Of a DNA stretch of 63,964 bases, positions 18,222 through 26,548 are shown one piece after another; the first letter of the stretch is position 1, and each line of letters starts with the position of its first letter. Origin of the DNA: JBJXHC01 sp046160825 (GTDB lineage Bacteria > Bacteroidota > Ignavibacteria > UBA10030 > UBA6906); NCBI GenBank assembly GCA_046160825.1, contig JBJXHC010000001.1:1-63964 (forward strand). Reading direction: 5' to 3'. The notes under the pieces were generated by a model. That model was not told the DNA's origin, did not search any database, and worked only from the letters and a program-made list of their open reading frames with translations. The translations under genes were made by a program, and so were the position numbers.

Positions 18222-18671
18222 ATGAAGCAAGTCGCAGTCGGCATTATACGGCGCAACGGACTGGTTCTGGCATGCCAGAGGATGAAAGACGCGCGCTACC
18301 CGCTTAAGTGGGAATTCCCCGGCGGGAAACTCGAGCAGGGAGAAACACCACGCGAAGCGCTTGTGCGGGAACTGCACGAAGAACTCGGGATTCATGCTCT
18401 TGTGGGTGAGGAATTCTATAGACAGGAGTGGGTCTATACCGAGGGCGTTGCCGAGCCGGAGAAACCCGGCGCATTCAGGGTCTTTTATTTTTTGGTGGAC
18501 GAGTTCACCGGCGAACTCGTCAATAATGCATTCGAGGCCGTCACATGGGTGCAACCCGAGGAGCTTCAGCATATGGATATTCTCGAAGGCAACAGAGCCG
18601 CCATCAACCTTCTGGAACAACACACCCGGAATGAGGAGAGTCGCTCACAAGAAAGCACATCCCCTGGCTGA
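18222..18671 (+). CDS. NUDIX hydrolase, MutT-like 8-oxo-dGTPase
   Basis: A 149-residue NUDIX protein. The NUDIX box is intact (GKLEQGETPREALVRELHEE followed by LG), and a GGKLEQGE block and WVQPEEL near the C-terminus fit the MutT subgroup that removes 8-oxo-dGTP from the nucleotide pool. The start at 18222 gives MKQVAVGIIRRNG, as in MutT. Its last 41 bases overlap the mutY gene in another frame. With mutY and ogg downstream, a role in the 8-oxoguanine system is a strong inference, but substrate specificity is not provable by eye. Confidence 0.88.
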   Translation: MKQVAVGIIRRNGLVLACQRMKDARYPLKWEFPGGKLEQGETPREALVRELHEELGIHALVGEEFYRQEWVYTEGVAEPEKPGAFRVFYFLVDEFTGELVNNAFEAVTWVQPEELQHMDILEGNRAAINLLEQHTRNEESRSQESTSPG

Positions 18672-19575
18672 TCACGCACAGGCTCGGAAGCTGCACATTT
18701 CACTTCTCAGGTGGTACGCCCGCCATGGCCGCACCCTCCCCTGGCGTGGCATCTCCAACCCCTATCGTATTCTCATCTCGGAAGTCATGCTGCAACAAAC
18801 GCAGGTGCAACGCGTGCTGGAAAAATATCCGGCGTTCCTCCGGCGTTTCCCAACATTGAGAGCACTTGCAGCGGCGCGGCGGCGCGACGTGGTTGTTGCA
18901 TGGCGTGGCATGGGCTATAACAACCGCGCTGTGCGGCTGCACAGACTTGCACAATCTGTAGTACACACGCACAACGGCAAGTTGCCACGCGACATCAATG
19001 CCTTGATGGAGTTGCCGGGCATCGGTCGTTACACCGCCAACGCGTTACTCTCTTCTGCATTCGGTGCGCAAGTACCTGTGGTGGACGTAAACGTACAGCG
19101 GGTTCTCTCGCGGGTGTTTTGGAAGATGGGAACAACAATGGACATGAAGAATGCGAACGCCGTCTGGCCACTTGCCGGGGCGCTTCTCCCCAAAGGTCGT
19201 GCGTACCAGTGGAATCAGGCCTTGATGGACCTCGGTGCAACAGTTTGCGTGGCACGTAATCCACGATGTGAACAATGCCCTGTCGGCCACTTGTGCGCGT
19301 CTCGTGGCAGAGTCAAACCTGCGCGCAGAACAATGGTGAGGCCCGAACCATCACTCGATGGAATTCCCAACAGGATCTATCGAGGAAGAATCATTGAAGA
19401 GCTTAGGAGAAACGGAGGGACGCGAAGCCTTGCCGCGAACGTCCTGGGGAAAAAGATAAAAACTGAAGGCAACGACGCCTGGCTTTGGACGTTGCTTCAG
19501 GGCTTGCAAAGAGACGGGATCATTGTCACGCGAGGTACGGGAAGCCTCGCACAACGACGTGTATCTCTTGCATGA
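18631..19575 (+). CDS. mutY: A/G-specific adenine glycosylase
   Basis: A 314-residue HhH-GPD glycosylase removing adenine opposite 8-oxoguanine. The catalytic Glu is in SEVMLQQTQV, the hairpin and Asp are in LPGIGRYTA and VPVVDVNVQRV, and the iron-sulfur loop has C-x6-C-x2-C-x5-C spacing (CVARNPRCEQCPVGHLC). The ATG at 18631 is the only start that keeps the N-terminal helix, forcing a 41-base overlap with the MutT-like gene. The usual C-terminal NUDIX-like 8-oxoG-reading domain is absent; instead ~80 residues resemble a small winged-helix segment. It overlaps ogg by four bases. Confidence 0.93.
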   Translation: MRRVAHKKAHPLADHAQARKLHISLLRWYARHGRTLPWRGISNPYRILISEVMLQQTQVQRVLEKYPAFLRRFPTLRALAAARRRDVVVAWRGMGYNNRAVRLHRLAQSVVHTHNGKLPRDINALMELPGIGRYTANALLSSAFGAQVPVVDVNVQRVLSRVFWKMGTTMDMKNANAVWPLAGALLPKGRAYQWNQALMDLGATVCVARNPRCEQCPVGHLCASRGRVKPARRTMVRPEPSLDGIPNRIYRGRIIEELRRNGGTRSLAANVLGKKIKTEGNDAWLWTLLQGLQRDGIIVTRGTGSLAQRRVSLA

Positions 19576-20213
19576 AGACTCGCTCACGGAAGTACGTCCA
19601 TATTGAAGAGCTTATTGCCGCTCATGATGAACGCAAGGGTGCAATACAGCAACGGCTACGCGAATTTGCCGCTGTGCCGAGAGAGGATTATTTTTATGAG
19701 CTGGTCTACTGTCTGCTGACCCCACAATCGAGCGCGCAGAACGCGACAAAAGCGGTCGAAGCTCTCAGGCGCGCCGATCTCTTCGGGTCCGAGATAGAAC
19801 CGGCGGCGCTGTTGCACCAGAAGTCGTTCTATATCAGGTTCCACAACACCAAGGGGAGGCACCTGCTGCTCGCGAAAGAGCAGTTTTGGGAAATCATGTC
19901 GCATCTTTCCAATGGCGCGTCAAGTCAGCAACTGCGCGAGTGGCTTGTGAAGAATGTGAAGGGTCTCGGATGGAAAGAAGCCGCGCATTTCCTCCGCAAC
20001 GTCGGGCACCGTGATCTCGCTATCCTCGACAGACACATCCTGAGAAACCTGAAGCGACACGGAGTGATCAAGGCTCTTCCAACATCACTCACGACAAAGA
20101 AGTATCATACAATTGAGAAGAGCTTTGCCCGGTTTGCAGAGGCGCTGAATATTCCGATGGATGAGCTGGATCTTTTATTCTGGAGTAATGAAACCGGCGA
20201 GATATTGAAATAG
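19572..20213 (+). CDS. ogg: N-glycosylase/DNA lyase, OGG2-like 8-oxoguanine glycosylase
   Basis: A 213-residue HhH-GPD protein of the archaeal-type Ogg2 family, excising 8-oxoguanine and cutting the abasic site. The diagnostic block VKGLGWKEAAHFLRNVG carries the catalytic Lys, and LAILDRHILRNL carries the catalytic Asp. The C-terminus is short, as in Ogg2. The ATG at 19572 overlaps the mutY stop (ATGA). It completes a MutT-MutY-Ogg set in one transcription unit; presumably it replaces Fpg/MutM, which is absent from the window. Confidence 0.92.
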   Translation: MKTRSRKYVHIEELIAAHDERKGAIQQRLREFAAVPREDYFYELVYCLLTPQSSAQNATKAVEALRRADLFGSEIEPAALLHQKSFYIRFHNTKGRHLLLAKEQFWEIMSHLSNGASSQQLREWLVKNVKGLGWKEAAHFLRNVGHRDLAILDRHILRNLKRHGVIKALPTSLTTKKYHTIEKSFARFAEALNIPMDELDLLFWSNETGEILK

Positions 20214-20241
20214 AAAACAACAAGAGAGGAATCCGGATACG

Positions 20242-21396
20242 ATGAAATATGTTGTCATTGGAGCAGGTATGATGGGAAGCGCGGCGGCGTTTGACCTCGC
20301 GCGGACAAACCCGAATGACGAGGTGGTCATTGGCGATATTAACTTGCAGCGGGCAACACAATCGGCAAAGATGATCGGGCCAAACGTCAAACCGGTGCGG
20401 ATTGATGTGAACGATCTCCACGCTGTCTCCAAACTTCTTGAAGGGGCGGGGGCGTTTGTCAGCGCAGTATCGTATTCGGTGAACTATCAGCTTTCACGCG
20501 CAGCAATCGCAGCCGGCGTACACATGTGCGACCTTGGTGGAAACAACGATGCCGTCGCACGACAGCTCCAATTGGATGGCCAGGCAAAGGGGAAGGGGAT
20601 CACCATCATTCCAAATATCGGACTCGCCCCTGGTTTGATTAATATTCTCGCAATGACGGCAGCGAAGGAATTCGATGAACTCGATTCCATTTATCTGCGC
20701 GTTGGTGGCCTTCCTCAAAACCCGCGTCCTCCTCTCTATTATCAGATAGTGTTCTCGGTGGACGGGCTTATCAACGAATACGTTGAAAAGGCGACGGTCA
20801 TCCGAGATGGGGAGTTGATGGACATCGACCCGATGTCGGGATTGGAGGAGATCGAATTTCGCAAGCCGTTCGGAGCGCTGGAAGCGTTTAATACTTCGGG
20901 CGGACTTTCCACTTTGACGCAGTTACTGGAAGGTAAGGTCAAGAATCTTGACTACAAGACGATCCGTTATAAAGGGCACTGCGAGAAGTTCAAAACCCTG
21001 ATCGACCTCGGTTTTGCAACCTCGGAGCCTATGATGGTCGGTGGAAGTGTGAAGACAAACCGGGAATTCTTTGCCGATCTCCTGCGCAAGAAGCTTGACC
21101 ATGACGACAAGGATGTGGTGCTCGCGCGAGCCACCATCACCGGACTTGCCCACGGCGCCGAGAAAATACTTGTGTATGAGTTCATTGATTACTATGATGA
21201 TGCCACGCAGATGACGGCAATGATGCGGACGACGGCGTTCCCGGCATCCATCACGGCACAGATGATGGCAAACGGCACGATCACAACACGGGGTGTTGTT
21301 CCGCCTGAGATCAGTGTACCGGGCGATCTCATGATCACCGAACTGCGGAAACGCAATGTTCACATAATGAAACGTGTCACAGAAACCTGGGGTTGA
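20242..21396 (+). CDS. Saccharopine dehydrogenase-like oxidoreductase
   Basis: A 384-residue protein with an N-terminal Rossmann fold (VVIGAGMMGSAAAFDLA) and a saccharopine dehydrogenase-type catalytic domain (block PNIGLAPGLINILA). This family includes saccharopine dehydrogenase/reductase, lysine 6-dehydrogenase and carboxynorspermidine synthase; the reaction cannot be chosen from sequence. The size fits lysine 6-dehydrogenase-like members. It starts 28 bases after ogg with a GAGAGG element upstream and is followed two bases later by a 48-codon ORF. Confidence 0.88.
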   Translation: MKYVVIGAGMMGSAAAFDLARTNPNDEVVIGDINLQRATQSAKMIGPNVKPVRIDVNDLHAVSKLLEGAGAFVSAVSYSVNYQLSRAAIAAGVHMCDLGGNNDAVARQLQLDGQAKGKGITIIPNIGLAPGLINILAMTAAKEFDELDSIYLRVGGLPQNPRPPLYYQIVFSVDGLINEYVEKATVIRDGELMDIDPMSGLEEIEFRKPFGALEAFNTSGGLSTLTQLLEGKVKNLDYKTIRYKGHCEKFKTLIDLGFATSEPMMVGGSVKTNREFFADLLRKKLDHDDKDVVLARATITGLAHGAEKILVYEFIDYYDDATQMTAMMRTTAFPASITAQMMANGTITTRGVVPPEISVPGDLMITELRKRNVHIMKRVTETWG

Positions 21397-21398
21397 CC

Positions 21399-21545
21399 AT
21401 GCATCCTCTTTCCATTCAAATCACGACACGTGACGGCGCGGAAAAACGGGAGGTCCGGCAGGAATATCTGCTGGAAACACGTCACCCCCGCTGGCAACTG
21501 ATAAAAATTATGTTTCATGCAGTCTTCAATATGAAGTTTCGCTAG
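21399..21545 (+). CDS. Small ORF of 48 codons, unknown
   Basis: ATG two bases after the saccharopine dehydrogenase-like stop, running 48 codons to TAG. The product is basic and hydrophilic (starts MHPLSIQITTRDG, ends MFHAVFNMKFR) without signal peptide or membrane segment. Its tight spacing after a gene favours real translation by coupling, but no ribosome-binding site is distinct and I recognise no family. It could be a chance ORF. Confidence 0.4.
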   Translation: MHPLSIQITTRDGAEKREVRQEYLLETRHPRWQLIKIMFHAVFNMKFR

Positions 21546-21596
21546 TCCAATTTTACTTTTTGCATTTCAACTTTTGCCTTTTCTTGATCTTCCCCT

Positions 21597-22094
21597 ATGG
21601 CCGACACATCATCGTTCGACATCGTCTCCGAAGTGGACATGCAGGAGGTGGACAATGCGATCAACCAGGCGCGCAAAGAGATCGCTCAACGGTATGATTT
21701 CAAGGGCTCAAAAAGTTCTATCGATCTGAACCAGAAAGAGAAGATACTTACCATCATTTCTGATGACGACTACAAACTCAAAAGCGTCGTAGACATCCTG
21801 CAGAACAAACTCATCAAGCGCGGTGTCCCGATCAAAGCATTGGACTATGGCACAGTGGACGCGGCGGCAAATACCACCGTCAGGCAGGTCGTCACTCTCC
21901 GTGTCGGGATCGACAAGGAAAACGCAAAGCTTGTCGTAAAGATGATCAAGGAGACGAAACTCAGAGTCCAGGCGCAGATCATGGACGATCAGGTGCGGGT
22001 GAGTGGAAAAAGCAAAGACGATCTCCAATCCGTAATGAATATGCTGCGCGAAGCCGAATTGAAATTTGCGATGCAGTTTACCAACTACAGGTAA
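21597..22094 (+). CDS. yajQ: YajQ family nucleotide-binding protein
   Basis: A 165-residue YajQ/XC_3703 protein of two ferredoxin-like domains. Diagnostic blocks are SFDIVSEVDMQEVDNAINQA, RYDFKGSKSSI near the N-terminus and QVRVSGKSKDDLQ near the C-terminus. Family members bind nucleotides, including cyclic di-GMP in Xanthomonas, and act as cytoplasmic regulators. Whether this one does is unknown. Length is typical (~163). It precedes the amidase gene by 44 bases. Confidence 0.95.
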   Translation: MADTSSFDIVSEVDMQEVDNAINQARKEIAQRYDFKGSKSSIDLNQKEKILTIISDDDYKLKSVVDILQNKLIKRGVPIKALDYGTVDAAANTTVRQVVTLRVGIDKENAKLVVKMIKETKLRVQAQIMDDQVRVSGKSKDDLQSVMNMLREAELKFAMQFTNYR

Positions 22095-22138
22095 CACTTC
22101 TGGCGAGGCAAGGCACATACACTCGGCGGATCTGTTAT

Positions 22139-23695
22139 GTGTGGTGGATGGTTCTCCTTTTCCCCTCCTTTCTTCTTCCCCAAAATACCATTCGTGTGGA
22201 GTTTCAGGACAATCCTTCGCGCAACAGTGCTATCAATGCCCTCAGGTTACAAGGAACGCCCTACGGTTCCATCAACGATATGGCTGAAATTTTTTCCCTG
22301 GAGACATTCGAGAACAATGACGTTCGAAAACTTGACTTGAAATTGCCGCCCATGCGGATGAAGATTACCGCTGGTACGTCATTCATTGTCATTACCGACC
22401 AGTCGGAACGCGAGCGCGTGTATCAATCCACCGGAATAATCGTTTTTGCTGACGGCATCTACTACGCGCCTCTTCCATCATTCATTCCCATTTTCAACGA
22501 GGTCTTCAACCAGACTTTGGTATTCGATGAGTCTGCCAATACTCTGCGCGTATCATCCGCCGTAACCGCGCCCGGAATCGATATTCCCTCACTCACGCTT
22601 GAACCAAAGGCCAACGGGCTGCTCATCCGGGTCTCTTGCTCGCGACCACTCACGGAATATGAAAACTGGCTACGCAACGATGGCTGGTTGTATGTAACCA
22701 TCGCCGATGCCAAAGCTGATATTGCAGCGATCAATCGTGTGAAGCCAACGGGCCTCGTCAAAGAGATTGTCGCGATCCAGTCCCCATCCTCCGTCCAGTT
22801 GACATTTAAACTCAACGGGAAGATTGCCGCCTCTGAAGTGGTCCGGCAAGCCGGTTCGAACGATTTGCTGATTTCACTCCGCACGCCGGGTGTTGAGGAC
22901 AAGGTCCTGCTGGAAAAGAAGCGTCGCGAAATTCAGACGGGGCTGGACCAACAACGCAAGCGCTGGGAACTTGATGTGATTGTGCTTGACGCGGGGCATG
23001 GCGGGGTTGACTTTGGGGCAATCGGCGTCTCGGGCGTCAGAGAGAAAGACGTCACGCTTGGTATCACGTTGAAGCTCGGCAAGCTCATCGAAAAACAACT
23101 GAGCGGTGTGAAAATAGTGTATACACGCAAGGACGATAGATTCATTCCGCTGTACCGTCGCGGCCAAATGGCGAATGAAGCAAGCGGAAAGCTCTTCATC
23201 AGTATCCACGCCAACTCGCTCCGCCGGAAACCCAGCCCGACACGCGGGTTCGAAGTGTATTTGCTCCGCCCGGGACGTACCGATGAAGCAATCAATATCG
23301 CTGAACGGGAGAATTCCGTTATTGAATTGGAAGAAGGATATGAAGACCGGTACCAGAAACTCACGGATGAGAACTTCATTCTCGTCACGATGGCACAGAG
23401 CGCTTACATGCGTGCAAGTGAATTATTTGCCGACGTTGCCCAGCAGGAAATGGAAGACCATTTGAGTATTCCCAATAGGGGAGTACGGCAGGCAGGCTTC
23501 CTTGTTCTCGTCGGTGCATCCATGCCCAATGTCCTCGTCGAGACGGCATATCTCTCCAACCGGGAAGATGAGCGTTTCCTGAAAAGCGAGGCCGGACAAA
23601 AGAAGATTGCCGAGGCACTCTTCAGTGCCGTCAAACGCTACAAGGTTGCATACGAACAATTGCTGAAGGAGGGGAGCGGGTTGGGCGAACGATAA
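22139..23695 (+). CDS. N-acetylmuramoyl-L-alanine amidase (Amidase_3, AmiC-like)
   Basis: A 518-residue periplasmic enzyme cleaving the amide between MurNAc and L-Ala of peptidoglycan. A hydrophobic N-terminus (WWMVLLFPSFLLPQN) is a signal peptide. An AMIN-like beta region lies at ~160-260 and the zinc amidase domain at ~280-505 with ligands in LDAGHGG, VREKDV, FISIHAN and VLVETAYLSN. The start is uncertain: the frame offers GTG at 22139 and ATG at 22148, and the nearby ATG at 22137 is out of frame. Probably involved in cell separation. Confidence 0.92.
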   Translation: MWWMVLLFPSFLLPQNTIRVEFQDNPSRNSAINALRLQGTPYGSINDMAEIFSLETFENNDVRKLDLKLPPMRMKITAGTSFIVITDQSERERVYQSTGIIVFADGIYYAPLPSFIPIFNEVFNQTLVFDESANTLRVSSAVTAPGIDIPSLTLEPKANGLLIRVSCSRPLTEYENWLRNDGWLYVTIADAKADIAAINRVKPTGLVKEIVAIQSPSSVQLTFKLNGKIAASEVVRQAGSNDLLISLRTPGVEDKVLLEKKRREIQTGLDQQRKRWELDVIVLDAGHGGVDFGAIGVSGVREKDVTLGITLKLGKLIEKQLSGVKIVYTRKDDRFIPLYRRGQMANEASGKLFISIHANSLRRKPSPTRGFEVYLLRPGRTDEAINIAERENSVIELEEGYEDRYQKLTDENFILVTMAQSAYMRASELFADVAQQEMEDHLSIPNRGVRQAGFLVLVGASMPNVLVETAYLSNREDERFLKSEAGQKKIAEALFSAVKRYKVAYEQLLKEGSGLGER

Positions 23696-23715
23696 CGTGT
23701 AGCGAGTCGCTCATC

Positions 23716-24873
23716 TCAGAAGTATGTGGCAATCCCAAATTGAATCACTGCTGATCGTGACTCGTTGTTGATCCTGTCGAATAACCAGTTGTGCTGATAG
23801 TCCAACTTGATGATCATCTCCGGAACCAGCCGCAGATTAACAACACCACTGAACCTGTGCGTGTCGCCGCCTCTCACATCTGCGTCCATATCAACGTAGT
23901 CGTATCTCGTACCGATCGCCAGCACGGACTGCGGGAACATCGGGAACAGATCGCGAAGTACATCATACATCAGTTGAAGATAGACGCCTTGTTGCCGCTC
24001 AGCAAAAAGACCTTGCAAGGAAACCGGTATCTCAATGTGTGCTCGTGCATACTCTCCTGAGAATGAGAAATCTCCCAAGTCGTATCCCCAGTCGATGGCG
24101 GTAATCGTCAGCCTTCGCGCCACATCCACGTCAAGGCCATCCTTCATGAACGAATTGTAAAATCCGGTGTGCATTGAGACGCCAAGCTCTCCACCAAACT
24201 GCGGATGGACGGCAACCCGACCGACAAATGCGAGATTCCCGTTGTTATCCTCTTCAAATGCTGTTGGTCTTCCCGCCGGAATGAATGTTCCGTCCCCCGA
24301 AAGCACCAGGTCGTCGGTAAAGCCGTTCACGAGATACATCTCATACGTCACTCTGTTGTCATTGATGGGATAGAACAGACCATGAAGGCCAAAGCCTGCC
24401 TCCGAAAGTGTCGTGGGGATGATCTGTGTCGAGACGAGTGGTCGATCCGTGAATTCATTGCGAGGACTGTCGTGCGCTATGTTGAATTTGCCCAGAGGTG
24501 AAAGGATGATGCCGCCGCGTACGTTGAGTGATTCATGGAAGAGGAGATCAATCAACGCCGTTTCCAGCTTGATCTCTTCGGTGCCATGTTCAAACTCCAG
24601 TTCGGATGTCAGTTTGATGAACTGTGAGATGGACGAGAAGAAGAAGATGTTGAACCGGCGCGCCTCGAACGAGATATTCTCATGGATTCCGTCGGCGTAT
24701 TCCGACCTGAGCATTGTTTCCGCGTAACCGCCGATGGCCAAACGTGATGATGGTTGGAAGAGATACGGACGATCATAGATGCCTCCCTCCACCGCAGGGT
24801 GCGCGGTTGTGTCCTGGGAATGACTCGTCAAAGGGTACAGAAGAATCGCCGCTGCAAACAGAATCAATTTCAT
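23716..24873 (-). CDS. Outer-membrane beta-barrel (porin-like), last gene of the iron-redox operon
   Basis: A 385-residue protein with signal peptide (MKLILFAAAILLYPLTSHSQ) and alternating amphipathic strands rich in aromatic residues, ending in a strand that closes with Phe (IQFGIATYF), as in outer-membrane barrels. It resembles phosphate-selective-porin-like barrels of Bacteroidota (early GGYAETMLRSEY, then FEARRFNIFF). Its ATG overlaps the Rieske stop by four bases, so it is coupled to the feo cluster. In this setting it may pass metal or a small chelate across the outer membrane, or anchor the redox partners; this is inference. Confidence 0.75.
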   Translation of the reverse strand: MKLILFAAAILLYPLTSHSQDTTAHPAVEGGIYDRPYLFQPSSRLAIGGYAETMLRSEYADGIHENISFEARRFNIFFFSSISQFIKLTSELEFEHGTEEIKLETALIDLLFHESLNVRGGIILSPLGKFNIAHDSPRNEFTDRPLVSTQIIPTTLSEAGFGLHGLFYPINDNRVTYEMYLVNGFTDDLVLSGDGTFIPAGRPTAFEEDNNGNLAFVGRVAVHPQFGGELGVSMHTGFYNSFMKDGLDVDVARRLTITAIDWGYDLGDFSFSGEYARAHIEIPVSLQGLFAERQQGVYLQLMYDVLRDLFPMFPQSVLAIGTRYDYVDMDADVRGGDTHRFSGVVNLRLVPEMIIKLDYQHNWLFDRINNESRSAVIQFGIATYF

Positions 24874-25316
24874 GTTGTGCCTTCCAGGAAAAATTCCAAT
24901 CTGTCACCCACCCTCTCCACATTAAACCTCTCCAATGGTGCGGGTGCCGGACCTCCTTTAACATTGCCCCACAGGTCGTATTCTGAACTGTGACACGGGC
25001 ATTCAAATCCGCCGCGTAGTTTCCTCACTTCGCACCCATTGTGTGTGCATGTACTGAGAATTGCGACATATTCGTTCTGAATGCTAAATATATAAATGGG
25101 ATGCGGATGCTGGTGAACCATGATCTTCACATAGGAACCCGGATCAGCAAGTTCCGGAAGCTCTGAAAGCATCAGCACGATCTTGTTGTTGACAGCCGGA
25201 ACAGTAATCGTCCGCGCTGAGGGCGCACATCCGATCAGGGTCGATAGACACTGCGCCATGGCACCGCTTCCGGCCACAACCGCAGTTGACTTGATGAAGG
25301 TTCGTCTTGATATCAT
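24870..25316 (-). CDS. Rieske [2Fe-2S] protein, Tat-exported
   Basis: A 148-residue Rieske protein. The N-terminus (MISRRTFIKSTAVV) is a Tat signal with twin Arg. The cluster ligands are in CTHNGC and CPCHSSEYD, giving the Cys-x-His and Cys-x-x-His pairs. There is no quinol-oxidase cytochrome b gene nearby, so it is not part of a bc-type complex here. It overlaps the di-heme gene upstream and the barrel gene downstream by four bases each. A periplasmic electron carrier working with the di-heme protein is the simplest reading. Confidence 0.92.
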   Translation of the reverse strand: MISRRTFIKSTAVVAGSGAMAQCLSTLIGCAPSARTITVPAVNNKIVLMLSELPELADPGSYVKIMVHQHPHPIYIFSIQNEYVAILSTCTHNGCEVRKLRGGFECPCHSSEYDLWGNVKGGPAPAPLERFNVERVGDRLEFFLEGTT

Positions 25317-26548
25317 AGTGACTTCAAGAATGTAAGCAGGGCATCCTTGTCGCTGACGGAAAGTTGATGAAAAGACAGCCGACTCGCATCCGCCTCACCC
25401 TTGTGAAGATCAATCACAACGCGAAGATCCGATGTTCTGCCATCGTGAAGATAATGCGGTGTTCCACCAAGAACATTCTCCACAATACCCAAACCCCACA
25501 ACGGTGTTGTTCTCCATTCCGACCCTGAGGCTTCCCCTTCAATAAAATTATCTGCCAGATCGGGACCCATGTCGTGCAGAAGCAGATCCGAGTAGAGGTA
25601 CACATCGCGATTCGCCAACGCCGCGATGGAATTCGGCCCGGTAGTCATTTGCGGTGTGTGGCATTTTGCGCAACCAATGGTTTGAAATACCTGGCGTCCA
25701 TGAAAAACTGTCGGATCGTTCTCGTTTCGGCGTGACGGAGGCCGGAGTGTCTTCAGATAGAACACAACGTCATGAACTGTTGCGGCTGAGACTTCCGGAT
25801 CGGGAACAGGATCGCCGCCATTGCCGCCTACCACGGGATTATGATTCTCGACTGGAAGAAAATCAGAGGTTATGCCCATATCCTGATGATAGGCCGTCGA
25901 AACCTGCTGAAGCAGATTCATCGCGCCGGCTTTTCTGCCAAACCTGCCAAGGTAGTTGCCGTTGTATGGACCCGGTTCGAGTCCGAGAAACTCGGGTGCC
26001 GCAATGAGATTTGGGCGACCCGAAATACCGTCACCGTTGGCATCTGTGGGATCTGCATGGTTGAGAATTGTCTGATCGGGAATTGCTTCGATCAAACCCA
26101 ACCCAACGACGAGAGGTCCGCCCCGGACAGAAATCGCATTTGCTCCGGCAGGAATTTCTTCTGCCGGATATCCGGGCATACTTCGTTCCTGGAGTTGCGG
26201 GCCCCCGTATTCGGCCATTACATCGAATGTTCCGTCACCGCGATTGAATCCGAACCGTTTCAGATTGGTGATTGGATGACCTCGCCCATCACCGACATGA
26301 CATCGTTCGCATGATGCCTGATTAAACAACGGCCCCAACCCGGTCTGGAACGTAAAGACTTCGCCAAACGCTTCATCACCTCTGACAAAAATTGCACGCT
26401 GCTCGTTCGTCAGTCCGTCTATAGGACCATCAAATGATTGGTCTTCCGGTGGCGTTTCGGTCAGTAATTTGTCGCAACCGACAACACCGAATGTCAACGC
26501 AATCCCGGCCAAACCGAGAGTGAGGAGTGTTCGTAGATAGACTTTCAT
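25313..26548 (-). CDS. Di-heme oxidoreductase lipoprotein (COG3488/DUF1111 family)
   Basis: A 411-residue periplasm-facing lipoprotein. The start at 26548 gives MKVYLRTLLTLGLAG and lipobox VVG-Cys. Two c-type heme sites are visible, CERCH near residue 85 and CAKCH near residue 300, within family blocks FNQASCERCHVGDG and FQTIGCAKCHTP. The family is annotated as putative thiol oxidoreductase or peroxidase and is often found in iron-regulated loci with imelysins. Its ATG shares one base with the FeoB-permease stop. It could reduce or oxidise iron for FeoB, with the Rieske protein as partner; activity is unproven. Confidence 0.88.
   Translation of the reverse strand: MKVYLRTLLTLGLAGIALTFGVVGCDKLLTETPPEDQSFDGPIDGLTNEQRAIFVRGDEAFGEVFTFQTGLGPLFNQASCERCHVGDGRGHPITNLKRFGFNRGDGTFDVMAEYGGPQLQERSMPGYPAEEIPAGANAISVRGGPLVVGLGLIEAIPDQTILNHADPTDANGDGISGRPNLIAAPEFLGLEPGPYNGNYLGRFGRKAGAMNLLQQVSTAYHQDMGITSDFLPVENHNPVVGGNGGDPVPDPEVSAATVHDVVFYLKTLRPPSRRNENDPTVFHGRQVFQTIGCAKCHTPQMTTGPNSIAALANRDVYLYSDLLLHDMGPDLADNFIEGEASGSEWRTTPLWGLGIVENVLGGTPHYLHDGRTSDLRVVIDLHKGEADASRLSFHQLSVSDKDALLTFLKSL

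Noticed and set aside
18631..18671. Possible frameshift fusing the NUDIX and MutY genes
   Set aside because: Both proteins are complete with normal termini. MutY-NUDIX fusions have the NUDIX-like domain at the C-terminus, not the N-terminus, so an overlap is the better explanation.
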